Below, piece by piece: positions 1 through 6,421 of a stretch of DNA of 15,937 nucleotides. The notes beneath the pieces were generated by a model, which ran no database searches, had not been told where the DNA came from, and worked only from the letters and a program-made list of their open reading frames with translations. Position 1 is the first letter of the stretch. The number at the start of each line of letters is the position of its first letter. This DNA comes from Microcaldota archaeon (lineage in GTDB: Archaea; Micrarchaeota; Micrarchaeia; Anstonellales; Bilamarchaeaceae), in contig JAKANX010000017.1 in assembly GCA_021823425.1 (NCBI GenBank), positions 1 through 15,937 of the forward strand, written 5' to 3'. Both the position numbers and the translations under genes were made by a program.

Positions 1-174
1 GACCGCACGCTCTATTTGCTGACGCATTCGGAGGAATCGGAGACGATCGCGCGGCGCGGCTGGGAGCGCGTGCGCGACCGCTTTCTCATGCCGCGGCTGC
101 TGCTCGACGAGTTGCAATTGGTCAAAGCATTGTTGGATCACGACCAGCCGGCAAAAGCGAAAAAGGAACGATAG
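1..174 (+). CDS. GT4-family glycosyltransferase, C-terminal end only (partial)
   Basis: The reading frame is open from the first base of the window and stops at a TAG at 172-174, giving the last 57 residues of a protein. The stretch RRGWERVRDRFLMPRLLLDE is the typical last helix of GT-B fold, family 4 glycosyltransferases of the trehalose synthase (TreT)/glycosyltransferase type, in which a charged Arg-rich helix precedes a LPRLL-D-L motif. It is followed after three bases by a TreZ-like start, so a trehalose or glucan metabolism operon is plausible. Codon choice and gene content differ from everything beyond ~348, and I regard this piece as belonging to a different, probably bacterial, genome. 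The exact substrate cannot be told from this fragment. Confidence 0.6.
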   Translation, partial: DRTLYLLTHSEESETIARRGWERVRDRFLMPRLLLDELQLVKALLDHDQPAKAKKER

Positions 175-177
175 TGC

Positions 178-348
178 ATGTCTCGGTCCGATGAGTTTTT
201 CAAACTGCGCTCGCGTCTCGGCGCGACCTATTTGGGTGACCACCGGGTTCAATTCCTGGTTTGGGCACCCAACGCGCAGCGTGTCGAGGTGCATCTAACC
301 GCGCCGCAAGACCGTTGCGTAGCGATGGAACCGCGTGCGCGCGGTTAT
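178..348 (+). CDS. treZ: Malto-oligosyltrehalose trehalohydrolase, N-terminal fragment (truncated at junction)
   Basis: The ATG at 178 starts a protein whose residues ~11-57 (RLGATYLGD, then VQFLVWAPNAQRVEVHL and MEPRARGY) match the N-terminal CBM48 domain of TreZ. TreZ releases trehalose from maltooligosyl trehalose in the cytoplasm. The frame stays open to 486, but after the Tyr codon at 346-348 the sequence no longer resembles TreZ and instead is the antisense of an archaeal helicase. Only ~57 of an expected ~550-600 residues are present. It follows the glycosyltransferase by three bases, as in a trehalose operon. The break is discussed as a chimeric junction; residues encoded after 348 should not be treated as TreZ. 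Confidence 0.7.
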
Positions 349-1428
349 TCCCGCGCCTTGGAGGGCGTTTTCAATAAGCGCGACCTGGTCGCGGTATTGC
401 GCGAACACGATTATTTTCTTTCCGGCGAGCTGCTCCTTTGCAAGGCCGATGAGGAGGGGGAGCTTGGGGTGCTCCTCGCTTGTTGACGAGAGGATGGATT
501 TTATTTTCATTATCTCGGGCTTCCTGAGGAGGGCTGCGGCGCTCTTCGTGTCCTTTGTCGCCATCTTTTCCAAATATTTACGAAGCGCGGAGGCGCCCTG
601 CGTTTCAATCAGTTCCTGCATGTGGAGCAGGTTGAGGAGCATTGAATAGGTTACGAGGATTGCGTATTTCGCCGGGCTGTTCATGTCAAGGATTTTCTGG
701 CGCAGGGCGATGAAGAGACGCTTGGATTTCGTCTGCGGCGGGAAGCCCATGTGCGCGAGCTTCTGCGCGTATTCCGCAATCATGCGGTCCAGCTCGCCTT
801 TAACCAGCTTGAGGTCCGGGGTGAGTTGGGTCTCTATCCATTTCACCTCTATGTCCATTACGTGCTCGCGCACGTCCGCGTCGTGCTTTGTGCGTATCTG
901 CACGTTTTTTATGAAAAGGTTCGCGAGTATCTTGTTTATGCGCGCCCGGTCGCCGCCGGGGGACGCGGTTAGCCCGACTATGAGCGAACGGCCATTCATT
1001 TTTTCACCAACCAATGTATAGGCGTAATTGCCTATCGCCCGGTGCGCCTCGTCGAAGATAACGAGGGAGAACGTTTCCGGGGTTTTCAGCGTGTTGGAAA
1101 GGAGGTCGTTCTTTATCGTCTGGGGGGTGGAGAAGATTACCTGCTTGTCATACAGTGCTTCGCGCTTTTTTTTCGGGATTTCACCTGTAACTATAGTTAC
1201 AAGGGATGGGTCAATGCCGCTTATTTCCAGAAAGGAGTTGTAGTGCTGCTTCACCAAAGGCCGCGTTGGTGCAAGGAAAAGGCATTTTCCTTCCTTTATT
1301 TTGGTTTCAATCAACATGAAAGCAATCAGCGTCTTTCCAAGGCCCGTGGGCAGGACGACGAGCATGTTGCCCTGCTGGACAATGGAATTATAAATCGCCC
1401 TCTGGTAAGGCCGCGGCTCTAGCTTCAT
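295..1428 (-). CDS. hef: Hef/FANCM-family SF2 DNA helicase, truncated at its C-terminal side
   Basis: This is the N-terminal helicase half of archaeal Hef, which remodels stalled or branched replication forks. From the ATG at 1428 one sees Walker A (PTGLGKT, residues 27-33), motif Ia (APTRPLV), DEAH (126-129), motif III TASP (154-157), a helical insert rich in Lys/Arg/Leu (~200-300), and the start of the second RecA domain (KIIVFAQYRDQV, ~340-350). True sequence ends near residue 360 at the junction at 337-348; the last ~15 residues to the stop at 295 are read from foreign DNA. Motifs V and VI, and any ERCC4 nuclease domain, are therefore missing. A TATA-like element at 1447-1458 lies ~25 bases before the ATG, consistent with a leaderless transcript. 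A copy of the 16-base palindrome lies inside the gene at 1186-1201. Confidence 0.85.
   Translation of the reverse strand: MKLEPRPYQRAIYNSIVQQGNMLVVLPTGLGKTLIAFMLIETKIKEGKCLFLAPTRPLVKQHYNSFLEISGIDPSLVTIVTGEIPKKKREALYDKQVIFSTPQTIKNDLLSNTLKTPETFSLVIFDEAHRAIGNYAYTLVGEKMNGRSLIVGLTASPGGDRARINKILANLFIKNVQIRTKHDADVREHVMDIEVKWIETQLTPDLKLVKGELDRMIAEYAQKLAHMGFPPQTKSKRLFIALRQKILDMNSPAKYAILVTYSMLLNLLHMQELIETQGASALRKYLEKMATKDTKSAAALLRKPEIMKIKSILSSTSEEHPKLPLLIGLAKEQLAGKKIIVFAQYRDQVALIENALQGAGITARTRFHRYATVLRRG
337..348. other. Probable chimeric junction between bacterial and archaeal DNA
   Basis: Two unrelated proteins break off here in opposite orientations. On the plus strand TreZ homology ends at the codons for ARGY. 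On the minus strand helicase homology ends at the codons for GITAR, where the family would continue with an F-x-G-Q type motif. Both frames can be read through the same twelve or so bases, which suggests joining at a short shared sequence. This is the usual look of a multiple-displacement-amplification chimera or an assembly error rather than of a natural insertion, because no recombinase, repeat or duplicated target is present. Confidence 0.65.
1186..1201. promoter_or_regulatory. Palindromic operator candidate, copy 1 (inside the helicase gene)
   Basis: TGTAACTATAGTTACA, a perfect 16-base palindrome identical to the copy at 1520-1535, lies within the helicase coding region where it encodes VTIVT. 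It is 334 bases from the intergenic copy. It may be a second binding site for a looping repressor or a coincidence of coding. Confidence 0.4.
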
Positions 1429-1446
1429 GCTTGTTTATCCCGTTCC

Positions 1447-1458
1447 TAATTAATTAAA
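1447..1458 (-). promoter_or_regulatory. TATA-like promoter element of the helicase gene
   Basis: On the minus strand this reads TTTAATTAATTA, centred ~25 bases before the helicase ATG at 1428. That is the spacing expected for an archaeal TATA box giving a leaderless mRNA. Confidence 0.5.
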
Positions 1459-1519
1459 GTGAGAGTAGGTAGCGAGTGCAATTCCACTATTATTTTTATT
1501 ATTATAAAATAAAAATCTT

Positions 1520-1535
1520 TGTAACTATAGTTACA
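1520..1535. promoter_or_regulatory. Palindromic operator candidate, copy 2
   Basis: The sequence TGTAACTATAGTTACA is a perfect 16-base palindrome. It lies between the divergent helicase and small AT-rich gene, downstream of an AT-rich TATA-like stretch (1497-1515) for the plus-strand gene. A factor bound here would be placed to block that plus-strand promoter. The same core is found upstream of purF and purL. Confidence 0.65.
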
Positions 1536-1571
1536 TTATTAATTAAAATGAAAAATGTCGTTGGTGAAAAA

Positions 1572-1808
1572 ATGATTGTTTATTTTTATGACTTGAAACC
1601 TAAAAGAAAGGAGGATTACAATAGGTTGAAAAGGAGTTTTTATTACCACTTCAATAAGATTAAATTGAGCGATTTCTCGTTCAAGACAAAATCAGTTTTT
1701 GCAGTTGAGGAGAAATATGAGAAGATGTTGGATAGGTTTTTCCTCGGATTCAAGGGAAGCGTGGAAGTGTACAAAATCCACACTGAAAGCGTGGAGCAGC
1801 TCCTTTAG
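1572..1808 (+). CDS. Small AT-rich protein, possibly Cas2-like ferredoxin fold
   Basis: The chosen ATG at 1572 has a GGTGA ribosome binding site at 1563-1567; an in-frame ATG at 1548 is an alternative. The 78-residue product begins MIVYFYDLK, followed by a basic helix (KEDYNRLKRSFYYHFNKI), a strand (TKSVFAVEE), a helix (YEKMLDRFF) and a strand (SVEVYKIH). This beta-alpha-beta-alpha-beta order, with an Asp at the end of the first strand, is reminiscent of Cas2/VapD-type ferredoxin folds, but I do not recognise the family securely. No cas1 or CRISPR is nearby. The gene is much richer in A+T than its neighbours and is flanked by a 10-base inverted repeat. It diverges from the helicase across an operator copy. 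Confidence 0.55.
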   Translation: MIVYFYDLKPKRKEDYNRLKRSFYYHFNKIKLSDFSFKTKSVFAVEEKYEKMLDRFFLGFKGSVEVYKIHTESVEQLL

Positions 1809-1891
1809 TCTTTAAGTTTAATTTATTGAAAATTAGCTCAAAATAAAAAAATTGCGCAACTGCCTGAATAGTGGAACTGTGGGGAGGCTGG

Positions 1892-3457
1892 CTACTGCAA
1901 TTTAAGCTTCGTTATCTCGATTTCGCACATGCCGACCGGGTTTTCAATCCCGAATTCTTCCAATATTGCCGGGTTGAGTTCGCCCATTCCCCCAACTTTT
2001 GTATTATTGTAGAAAATGTCCGCCCCCCGGCCGCCAACGAACAGCTTGTTCTGCGTAGGTTTGAGTTGGAAGTCCCGCTCTATCACTATTGAAACGGACT
2101 GCAGAATGCCTTTCATGGTGGCGAAATCAAGGGATTCCGCTGAAACCGCGAAAGCGAGGTGTATCTTTTCCCCGTGCTCGTACGCCCTGCCTATCTCAAA
2201 TATCTTAACGGGCAGCTCGTGCGTCTTGTTCGCGGCGAGGTTGTCCAGCAACGATACTGCGAGGCTGGTCCTCAGCAGGGTGAATTCCTCGGTTTTCGGG
2301 TTAATTATCTTCACTGGCTTGGCGCCTTCATGGGCCCTTGCGAGCTTTGCCTCGTTGGTGAGCGCGTAATTGACGACCTCCAGGAATCCGAGGCCTACAA
2401 GCGCCTGCCTCACGTCGTCGTTGTTGTACGCGAGCGAGCCAGGAATGAAGAAATTCGGGACCGTGGGCACGTACTCGTTGTAGCCGTGCGCTATCGCCAC
2501 GTCCTCCGCGACGTCCGCGTAGTGCGAGACATCCAGCCTATACGGGGGCACGAAGACGCTGCTCTTTCCGTCGTTGGACCACCCGAGCCTCGCAAGGTTT
2601 GCGAACGCCTGCTCCTTGGCGTATTTCTCGCCCAAAAGCTTGTTTATCCCGTTCAGGTCGAGCTTCATTTTTTTGGGCGCGAGCTGCGGGTAGGCACCCT
2701 TGCCTACCTTGACTTCGAATATTTCGCCTCCCCTGTCCGCCAGCGCGCATACTATAATGTTGAGGACTCCGCTGAGCGTCGCCTCGTGTGTGCCTGTGAT
2801 GTCAACGAGCAGGTTCTGCGTGCTTTCTGTCACGCGCGTGCGCTCGCTGTTTATTATCGGAGGAAATGAAAGCACGCTCTTTTTGTCGCAGAGCATCGGG
2901 TAGCCGTCCTTCACAAGGTGCGCGTACGCCCTTCCCTTAGGGTGGTTTTCCAAAACCTCCCTTATGCCCATTTCCCTATTGAAATCAAGGGGAACGAACT
3001 TCTCCTCCTTGGAAAACTTGTAAATGAGCGGAAACTCCACAGCGTCGAGGTTGTGTATTCCGATAGCGACCTTCTTCCGCTTGCGTCCGATGGTGTCGTG
3101 GAGCTTTTCCTGGAGCTGGATGAGGGACTTTAGGACGCTCTCGTCCATCCTCACCCCCTTCACAACTGCGGAAACGAAGAACGGCCTTGATTTTCCGACC
3201 GACGAATCAATCTTCGCCTTGTAATCGGATTTTTTGGCCTCGTACTTGGGCGTGCCCTTCCCGTAATAGGAGTTGAGCGCCCGTGCAATCGCCTCTATGG
3301 AGAAAAGGTCCGGCCTGTTAGGGGTGACCTCTACGAACATCTCGCCTTCCGCTTCCTCGGTGGGCGCGCCCAGCGAGCCGAGCCCGTCCAAAACCTGCTC
3401 CTTGGAGAGCCCGGTCATTTTCATTATCTCTGATGCTGTTATCGTCACTACCGCCAT
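1892..3457 (-). CDS. pheT: Phenylalanyl-tRNA synthetase beta subunit (archaeal type)
   Basis: PheT pairs with PheS to charge tRNA-Phe in the cytoplasm. The ATG at 3457 gives 521 residues, close to the ~550 of archaeal and eukaryotic beta chains and much shorter than the ~800 of bacterial ones. Residues 42-53 (VEVTPNRPDLFS) are the conserved B1/core signature, and the C-terminal part (ALTNEAKLARAH onward, FEIGRAYE, GMGELNPAILEEFGIENPVG) is the catalytic-like domain. Upstream codons in frame overlap purF and are not needed. The ATG is four bases past the purF stop, with a GTGA motif overlapping that stop, so PheT is probably translated in series with PurF. No pheS is in the window. Confidence 0.93.
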   Translation of the reverse strand: MAVVTITASEIMKMTGLSKEQVLDGLGSLGAPTEEAEGEMFVEVTPNRPDLFSIEAIARALNSYYGKGTPKYEAKKSDYKAKIDSSVGKSRPFFVSAVVKGVRMDESVLKSLIQLQEKLHDTIGRKRKKVAIGIHNLDAVEFPLIYKFSKEEKFVPLDFNREMGIREVLENHPKGRAYAHLVKDGYPMLCDKKSVLSFPPIINSERTRVTESTQNLLVDITGTHEATLSGVLNIIVCALADRGGEIFEVKVGKGAYPQLAPKKMKLDLNGINKLLGEKYAKEQAFANLARLGWSNDGKSSVFVPPYRLDVSHYADVAEDVAIAHGYNEYVPTVPNFFIPGSLAYNNDDVRQALVGLGFLEVVNYALTNEAKLARAHEGAKPVKIINPKTEEFTLLRTSLAVSLLDNLAANKTHELPVKIFEIGRAYEHGEKIHLAFAVSAESLDFATMKGILQSVSIVIERDFQLKPTQNKLFVGGRGADIFYNNTKVGGMGELNPAILEEFGIENPVGMCEIEITKLKLQ

Positions 3458-3461
3458 GTTT

Positions 3462-4871
3462 TCACTTCTTTTTCTCCTTGCCTTTCTGTTCGTCGGCAAG
3501 TTTTTTAGCGTATCGCGTCGGGTATCCCTCGTCAAGGCAGCCTGTGCATACAGGGAGCCCTATCGCATTTTTCAGCCCCTCGAGCGAGAGGTAGCCGAGG
3601 CTGTCGGCGCCAATCATCTTTCCGATTTCCTCAACGCTTTTTGTGTGCGCAGCCAGTTCCTCGTACGTGGACATGTCTATCCCGTAGAAGCACGGCGCGC
3701 GTATCGGCGGGCAGGTTATGCGCACGTGCACCTCCCTTGCGCCCGCGTTGCGCAGAAGGCCCACGATTTCCCTGATTGTCGTGCCGCGCACTATGCTGTC
3801 GTCAACGAGCACGATTTTCTTGCCCCCCACTATTTGGCGTACCGCGTTGAGCTTCATCCTCACGGCGTCCACGCGCTTCTGCTGGCTCGGCATGATGAAC
3901 GTCCTTCCTACGTACCTGTTCTTTATCAGCCCCTCGTCGTGCGGGAGCCCGAGCGCGTCAGCGTAAGCCTTGGCAGCGGTCCTTGCGCTGTCCGGCACGT
4001 CTATCACGACGTCCGCATTCGCGGGATGCTCGGACGCCAGCTGCGCGCCCAGCCTTTTGCGCACTTCAAGCACGTTCCTGCCATTTATCGTGCTGTCCGG
4101 CCTGGAGAAATAAACGTATTCAAACATGCACGTGTGGGGGTGCGCCTCCGCCAGCCTTGAGGTTTCCAGCTTCCCGTTCCGGATGACCGCGAGCTCGCCG
4201 CCGTTCAAATCGCCCCGGTGCGGGATTCCAACCGCGTCAAGGGCGACGGTTTCCGAGGCGAACATTATGAAATCGTCGTTCTCGCCCCACACCAGCGGGC
4301 GTATTCCGTTCGGGTCCTTGAATGCAACCAGCGTGTTTCCTATCAAGCCTGTTATGGAATATGCGCCGTCAAGCGAGCCCATGAGCGTTTTCACCGAATC
4401 CGCGATGCTTTTGCCGGCCTTGAGCTGCTCGTGCAGCGTATATACTACCACTTCCGAGTCAACGGTGGAGACGAACCTGAACCCGCGCTTCTCCAGCGCC
4501 GAGCGCGCATCCCGGTAATTGGAAACCTGGCCGTTGTGGGAAATCGCGATGTCTATGTTCCTGAAAGGCTGCACGTCGCTTATCAGGCACAGCCCCGTGG
4601 TCGGGTAGCGCGTGTGCGCAATGCCGAGCGTGCCGCCTACCGAAAGGTCCGTTTCCTTGAAAATGTCGGAAACAAGGCCGACGCCCTTGCGTTCAACGAA
4701 CCCGTTGTCCCAGACAACAAAGCCCGCAGCGTCCTGGCCCCTGTGCTGGAGCGCGACCATCGCCTTGTAGAGTACAGGAGCGACCTTGGCGCCTTTCTTG
4801 GAATAAACCCCTATTACGCCGCAGTGCTCCACCAACTCATCGTCGCGAAAAAAGCAGCTAGAAGCATCCAT
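3462..4871 (-). CDS. purF: Amidophosphoribosyltransferase (glutamine PRPP amidotransferase)
   Basis: PurF makes 5-phosphoribosylamine from PRPP and glutamine, the first step of de novo purine synthesis. The ATG at 4871 gives 469 residues. A 16-residue propeptide precedes the Ntn nucleophile Cys17 (CGVIGVY); LQHRGQDAAG follows at 41-50 and the PRPP loop VLVDDSIVRGTT lies at 354-365. Cys248, Cys394, Cys442 and Cys445 match the four ligands of the [4Fe-4S] cluster of the B. subtilis-type enzyme, so an iron-sulfur form cut to expose Cys17 is expected. An upstream in-frame TTG at 4886 is rejected because the TATA element at 4891-4900 sits ~25 bases before the ATG, implying a leaderless message. 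An operator palindrome lies further upstream. The gene forms an operon with pheT. Confidence 0.96.
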   Translation of the reverse strand: MDASSCFFRDDELVEHCGVIGVYSKKGAKVAPVLYKAMVALQHRGQDAAGFVVWDNGFVERKGVGLVSDIFKETDLSVGGTLGIAHTRYPTTGLCLISDVQPFRNIDIAISHNGQVSNYRDARSALEKRGFRFVSTVDSEVVVYTLHEQLKAGKSIADSVKTLMGSLDGAYSITGLIGNTLVAFKDPNGIRPLVWGENDDFIMFASETVALDAVGIPHRGDLNGGELAVIRNGKLETSRLAEAHPHTCMFEYVYFSRPDSTINGRNVLEVRKRLGAQLASEHPANADVVIDVPDSARTAAKAYADALGLPHDEGLIKNRYVGRTFIMPSQQKRVDAVRMKLNAVRQIVGGKKIVLVDDSIVRGTTIREIVGLLRNAGAREVHVRITCPPIRAPCFYGIDMSTYEELAAHTKSVEEIGKMIGADSLGYLSLEGLKNAIGLPVCTGCLDEGYPTRYAKKLADEQKGKEKKK

Positions 4872-4890
4872 AGCATATATTCGCAAACGC

Positions 4891-4900
4891 GTTTAAAATA
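4891..4900 (-). promoter_or_regulatory. TATA-like element of purF-pheT
   Basis: The minus strand reads TATTTTAAAC here, centred ~25 bases before the purF ATG at 4871. This supports that start and a leaderless transcript. Confidence 0.55.
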
Positions 4901-4930
4901 ATTGCCCATGGAGGTGTTTTGAGGCGTTTT

Positions 4931-4948
4931 TTGTAACTATGGTTACAA
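4931..4948. promoter_or_regulatory. Palindromic operator candidate, copy 3 (purF/UbiA-like intergenic)
   Basis: TTGTAACTATGGTTACAA is an 18-base palindrome with one mismatched pair (G at 4941), the same consensus as the copies at 1520 and 10184. It lies between the purF TATA element and the TATA-like element of the divergent membrane protein gene, ~30 bases beyond each. Confidence 0.65.
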
Positions 4949-4970
4949 AGTTCCAAACCCGCCCCAACTA

Positions 4971-4980
4971 TGTTTATTAA
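4971..4980 (+). promoter_or_regulatory. TATA-like element of the UbiA-like gene
   Basis: TGTTTATTAA lies ~32 bases before the ATG at 5008, leaving room for a very short leader. A GGTG at 4994-4997 could serve as ribosome binding site. Confidence 0.35.
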
Positions 4981-5007
4981 TTTCAGGAGCGAAGGTGCGC
5001 CGGGAGC

Positions 5008-6414
5008 ATGCTTGAAGGGTTAATCTCGCGACTGGAGAAGATAAACGCAACGCCACTGCACGTGCTGCTTTTCATAGCAGCGATAGGCTTCCTGCGCTAC
5101 GTTGAGGAATGGCCGCTCGCGTTTTCCGGGCCCACGCTCTCATCGCAAACCCTGATGATGCTTGACTATGCGACGTCCTACCTTTCCGTATTCGTTTTCT
5201 TTGCTGCGGGCCAGAAGCTTTTCATGAAAAAGGCGAGCTACGCTCCCCTGCTGCTCGGGTTCCTGCTCCCCCTTCTTCCGCCCGCGATGGATCATTTCCT
5301 TTACGCGAACCCCATTTATTTCTACCCGCAGCCGAACGTGCTCTTTCTTGATGCGGGCATGACTATCGGTGAGATTACCGCGGTTTACCTAGGCATCCTG
5401 CTTTTCGCCTCGTACATGTTCGTGAAGGACAGGCAGCCGGGCACGTTCGTGCTCGCTGCGCTCTTCGCATGGGGCACGCTCCAGCTCCTCGGCTCCGTAC
5501 ACCCGTACGTTGCGAACGCGCTCGCAGGCACAGCGAGCTTCGCGGTCTTTTTCTCCTTCTTTTACGCCATCAGGCTACTGCTGTTCATCCCGCCGCTGCT
5601 TTACATAGACGAAGGCTTCGCCGGCCTTGTGAAATACAGGCTCTCGCGCATTTTCCTCCTTCTCGCGCTCTCGCTGTTCGCGGCAACCCTTCTCGGCCCC
5701 CTGCGCCTCGCGGACCTTCCGGTGTTCGCTGCAAACTCTGTTGCAATACTGCTTGCATTCATGCTCAATTGCGGCAGCGACGCCAAGGAAGACAAGATTA
5801 ACAACAGGCCCGCATTCTCGTTCGGCCTTCTTGCTTGGGCAGTGCTGGCGGCGTCCCTCGCGGCTTCGGCGCTAATTGCATATGTTGCAGGCAACCCTTC
5901 TTTCTACATTCCCGTTCTAATCCTCGCGATTTCATTCCTTTACAGCAGGGCGCTCCAGCTCAAGAGGACGTTCCCGCTGGCGCATGTTTCCGAGGGCGCT
6001 GTTTTCGCGCTTATTTTCCTTTCGCACGCGCTCCTGCGCTCCGCCCTGAACCAGCAGGTTGCCGAAAAAACCGCGATAGTTTTCGCGATTTTCGCAATAG
6101 GCAGCATGGTCAAGGACTACAAGGACGAAAAAGGCGACAAGGCAGCAGGAATAAGCACCCCATTCACCATCCTCAACGAGGAAACGGCGCGGAAATTCTG
6201 GCTCGCGTTCAGGGCCCTGCTCGTTTTCGGCCCCATGCTCCTCGCGTATATGGAATACGGCTCGCTCAGCATGCTCAGGTTCGCCGCATACGGAATTTAC
6301 GTGCTCGCATCTGGCTACGTGCTTTTCCTCGCAGAACTCGGGCGCGAGCGGCTCGTGGACTATTTCATCTGGATATTTTCCCTGTTCCTTGTCCTGGTTT
6401 CCTTCCTGCACTAA
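5008..6414 (+). CDS. UbiA-superfamily-like membrane protein with long N-terminal membrane extension
   Basis: The 468-residue product is almost wholly hydrophobic, with roughly a dozen membrane segments. The C-terminal ~230 residues carry both UbiA prenyltransferase motifs. The first, N254-x3-D258-x3-D262 followed by KINNRP, corresponds to NDxxDxxxD with its second Asp replaced by Cys255. The second, at 370-381 (KDYKDEKGDKAAG), corresponds to DxxDxxGDxxxG. Such enzymes transfer polyprenyl groups in the membrane, in archaea often to lipids or quinone-type acceptors; the acceptor here is unknown. UbiA proteins are usually ~290 residues with the first motif near residue 70, so the first ~190 residues are an extra domain, possibly Yip1-like. 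The gene diverges from purF across an operator and ends seven bases from the convergent purQ stop. Confidence 0.7.
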   Translation: MLEGLISRLEKINATPLHVLLFIAAIGFLRYVEEWPLAFSGPTLSSQTLMMLDYATSYLSVFVFFAAGQKLFMKKASYAPLLLGFLLPLLPPAMDHFLYANPIYFYPQPNVLFLDAGMTIGEITAVYLGILLFASYMFVKDRQPGTFVLAALFAWGTLQLLGSVHPYVANALAGTASFAVFFSFFYAIRLLLFIPPLLYIDEGFAGLVKYRLSRIFLLLALSLFAATLLGPLRLADLPVFAANSVAILLAFMLNCGSDAKEDKINNRPAFSFGLLAWAVLAASLAASALIAYVAGNPSFYIPVLILAISFLYSRALQLKRTFPLAHVSEGAVFALIFLSHALLRSALNQQVAEKTAIVFAIFAIGSMVKDYKDEKGDKAAGISTPFTILNEETARKFWLAFRALLVFGPMLLAYMEYGSLSMLRFAAYGIYVLASGYVLFLAELGRERLVDYFIWIFSLFLVLVSFLH

Positions 6415-6421
6415 AATGGAA

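Larger units (their letters stand above)
1482..1876. repeat. Short inverted repeat bracketing the AT-rich island
   Basis: TTCCACTATT at 1482-1491 is the exact reverse complement of AATAGTGGAA at 1867-1876. With one mismatch the match extends a few more bases outward. The two arms enclose the small AT-rich gene and one operator copy. A 10-base match can arise by chance in this much AT-rich DNA, so a mobile-element interpretation is only tentative. Confidence 0.3.

Noticed and set aside
349..486. C-terminal part of the TreZ-like frame as a real protein segment
   Set aside because: These codons are the reverse strand of the helicase C-terminal half, which has clear motif IV sequence, so the frame is open by accident after the chimeric joint.
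2159..2869. Long plus-strand frames opposite pheT, purF, purQ and purL (for example 2159-2869, 3273-4160, 6737-7582, 9034-9771)
   Set aside because: They are antisense to clearly conserved genes, have Arg/Val/His/Leu-heavy composition typical of the complement of GC-rich codons, and show no recognisable domain.
4872..4886. Upstream TTG start for PurF
   Set aside because: The TATA element at 4891-4900 is ~25 bases before the ATG at 4871, and the ATG gives a normal short propeptide before Cys17.
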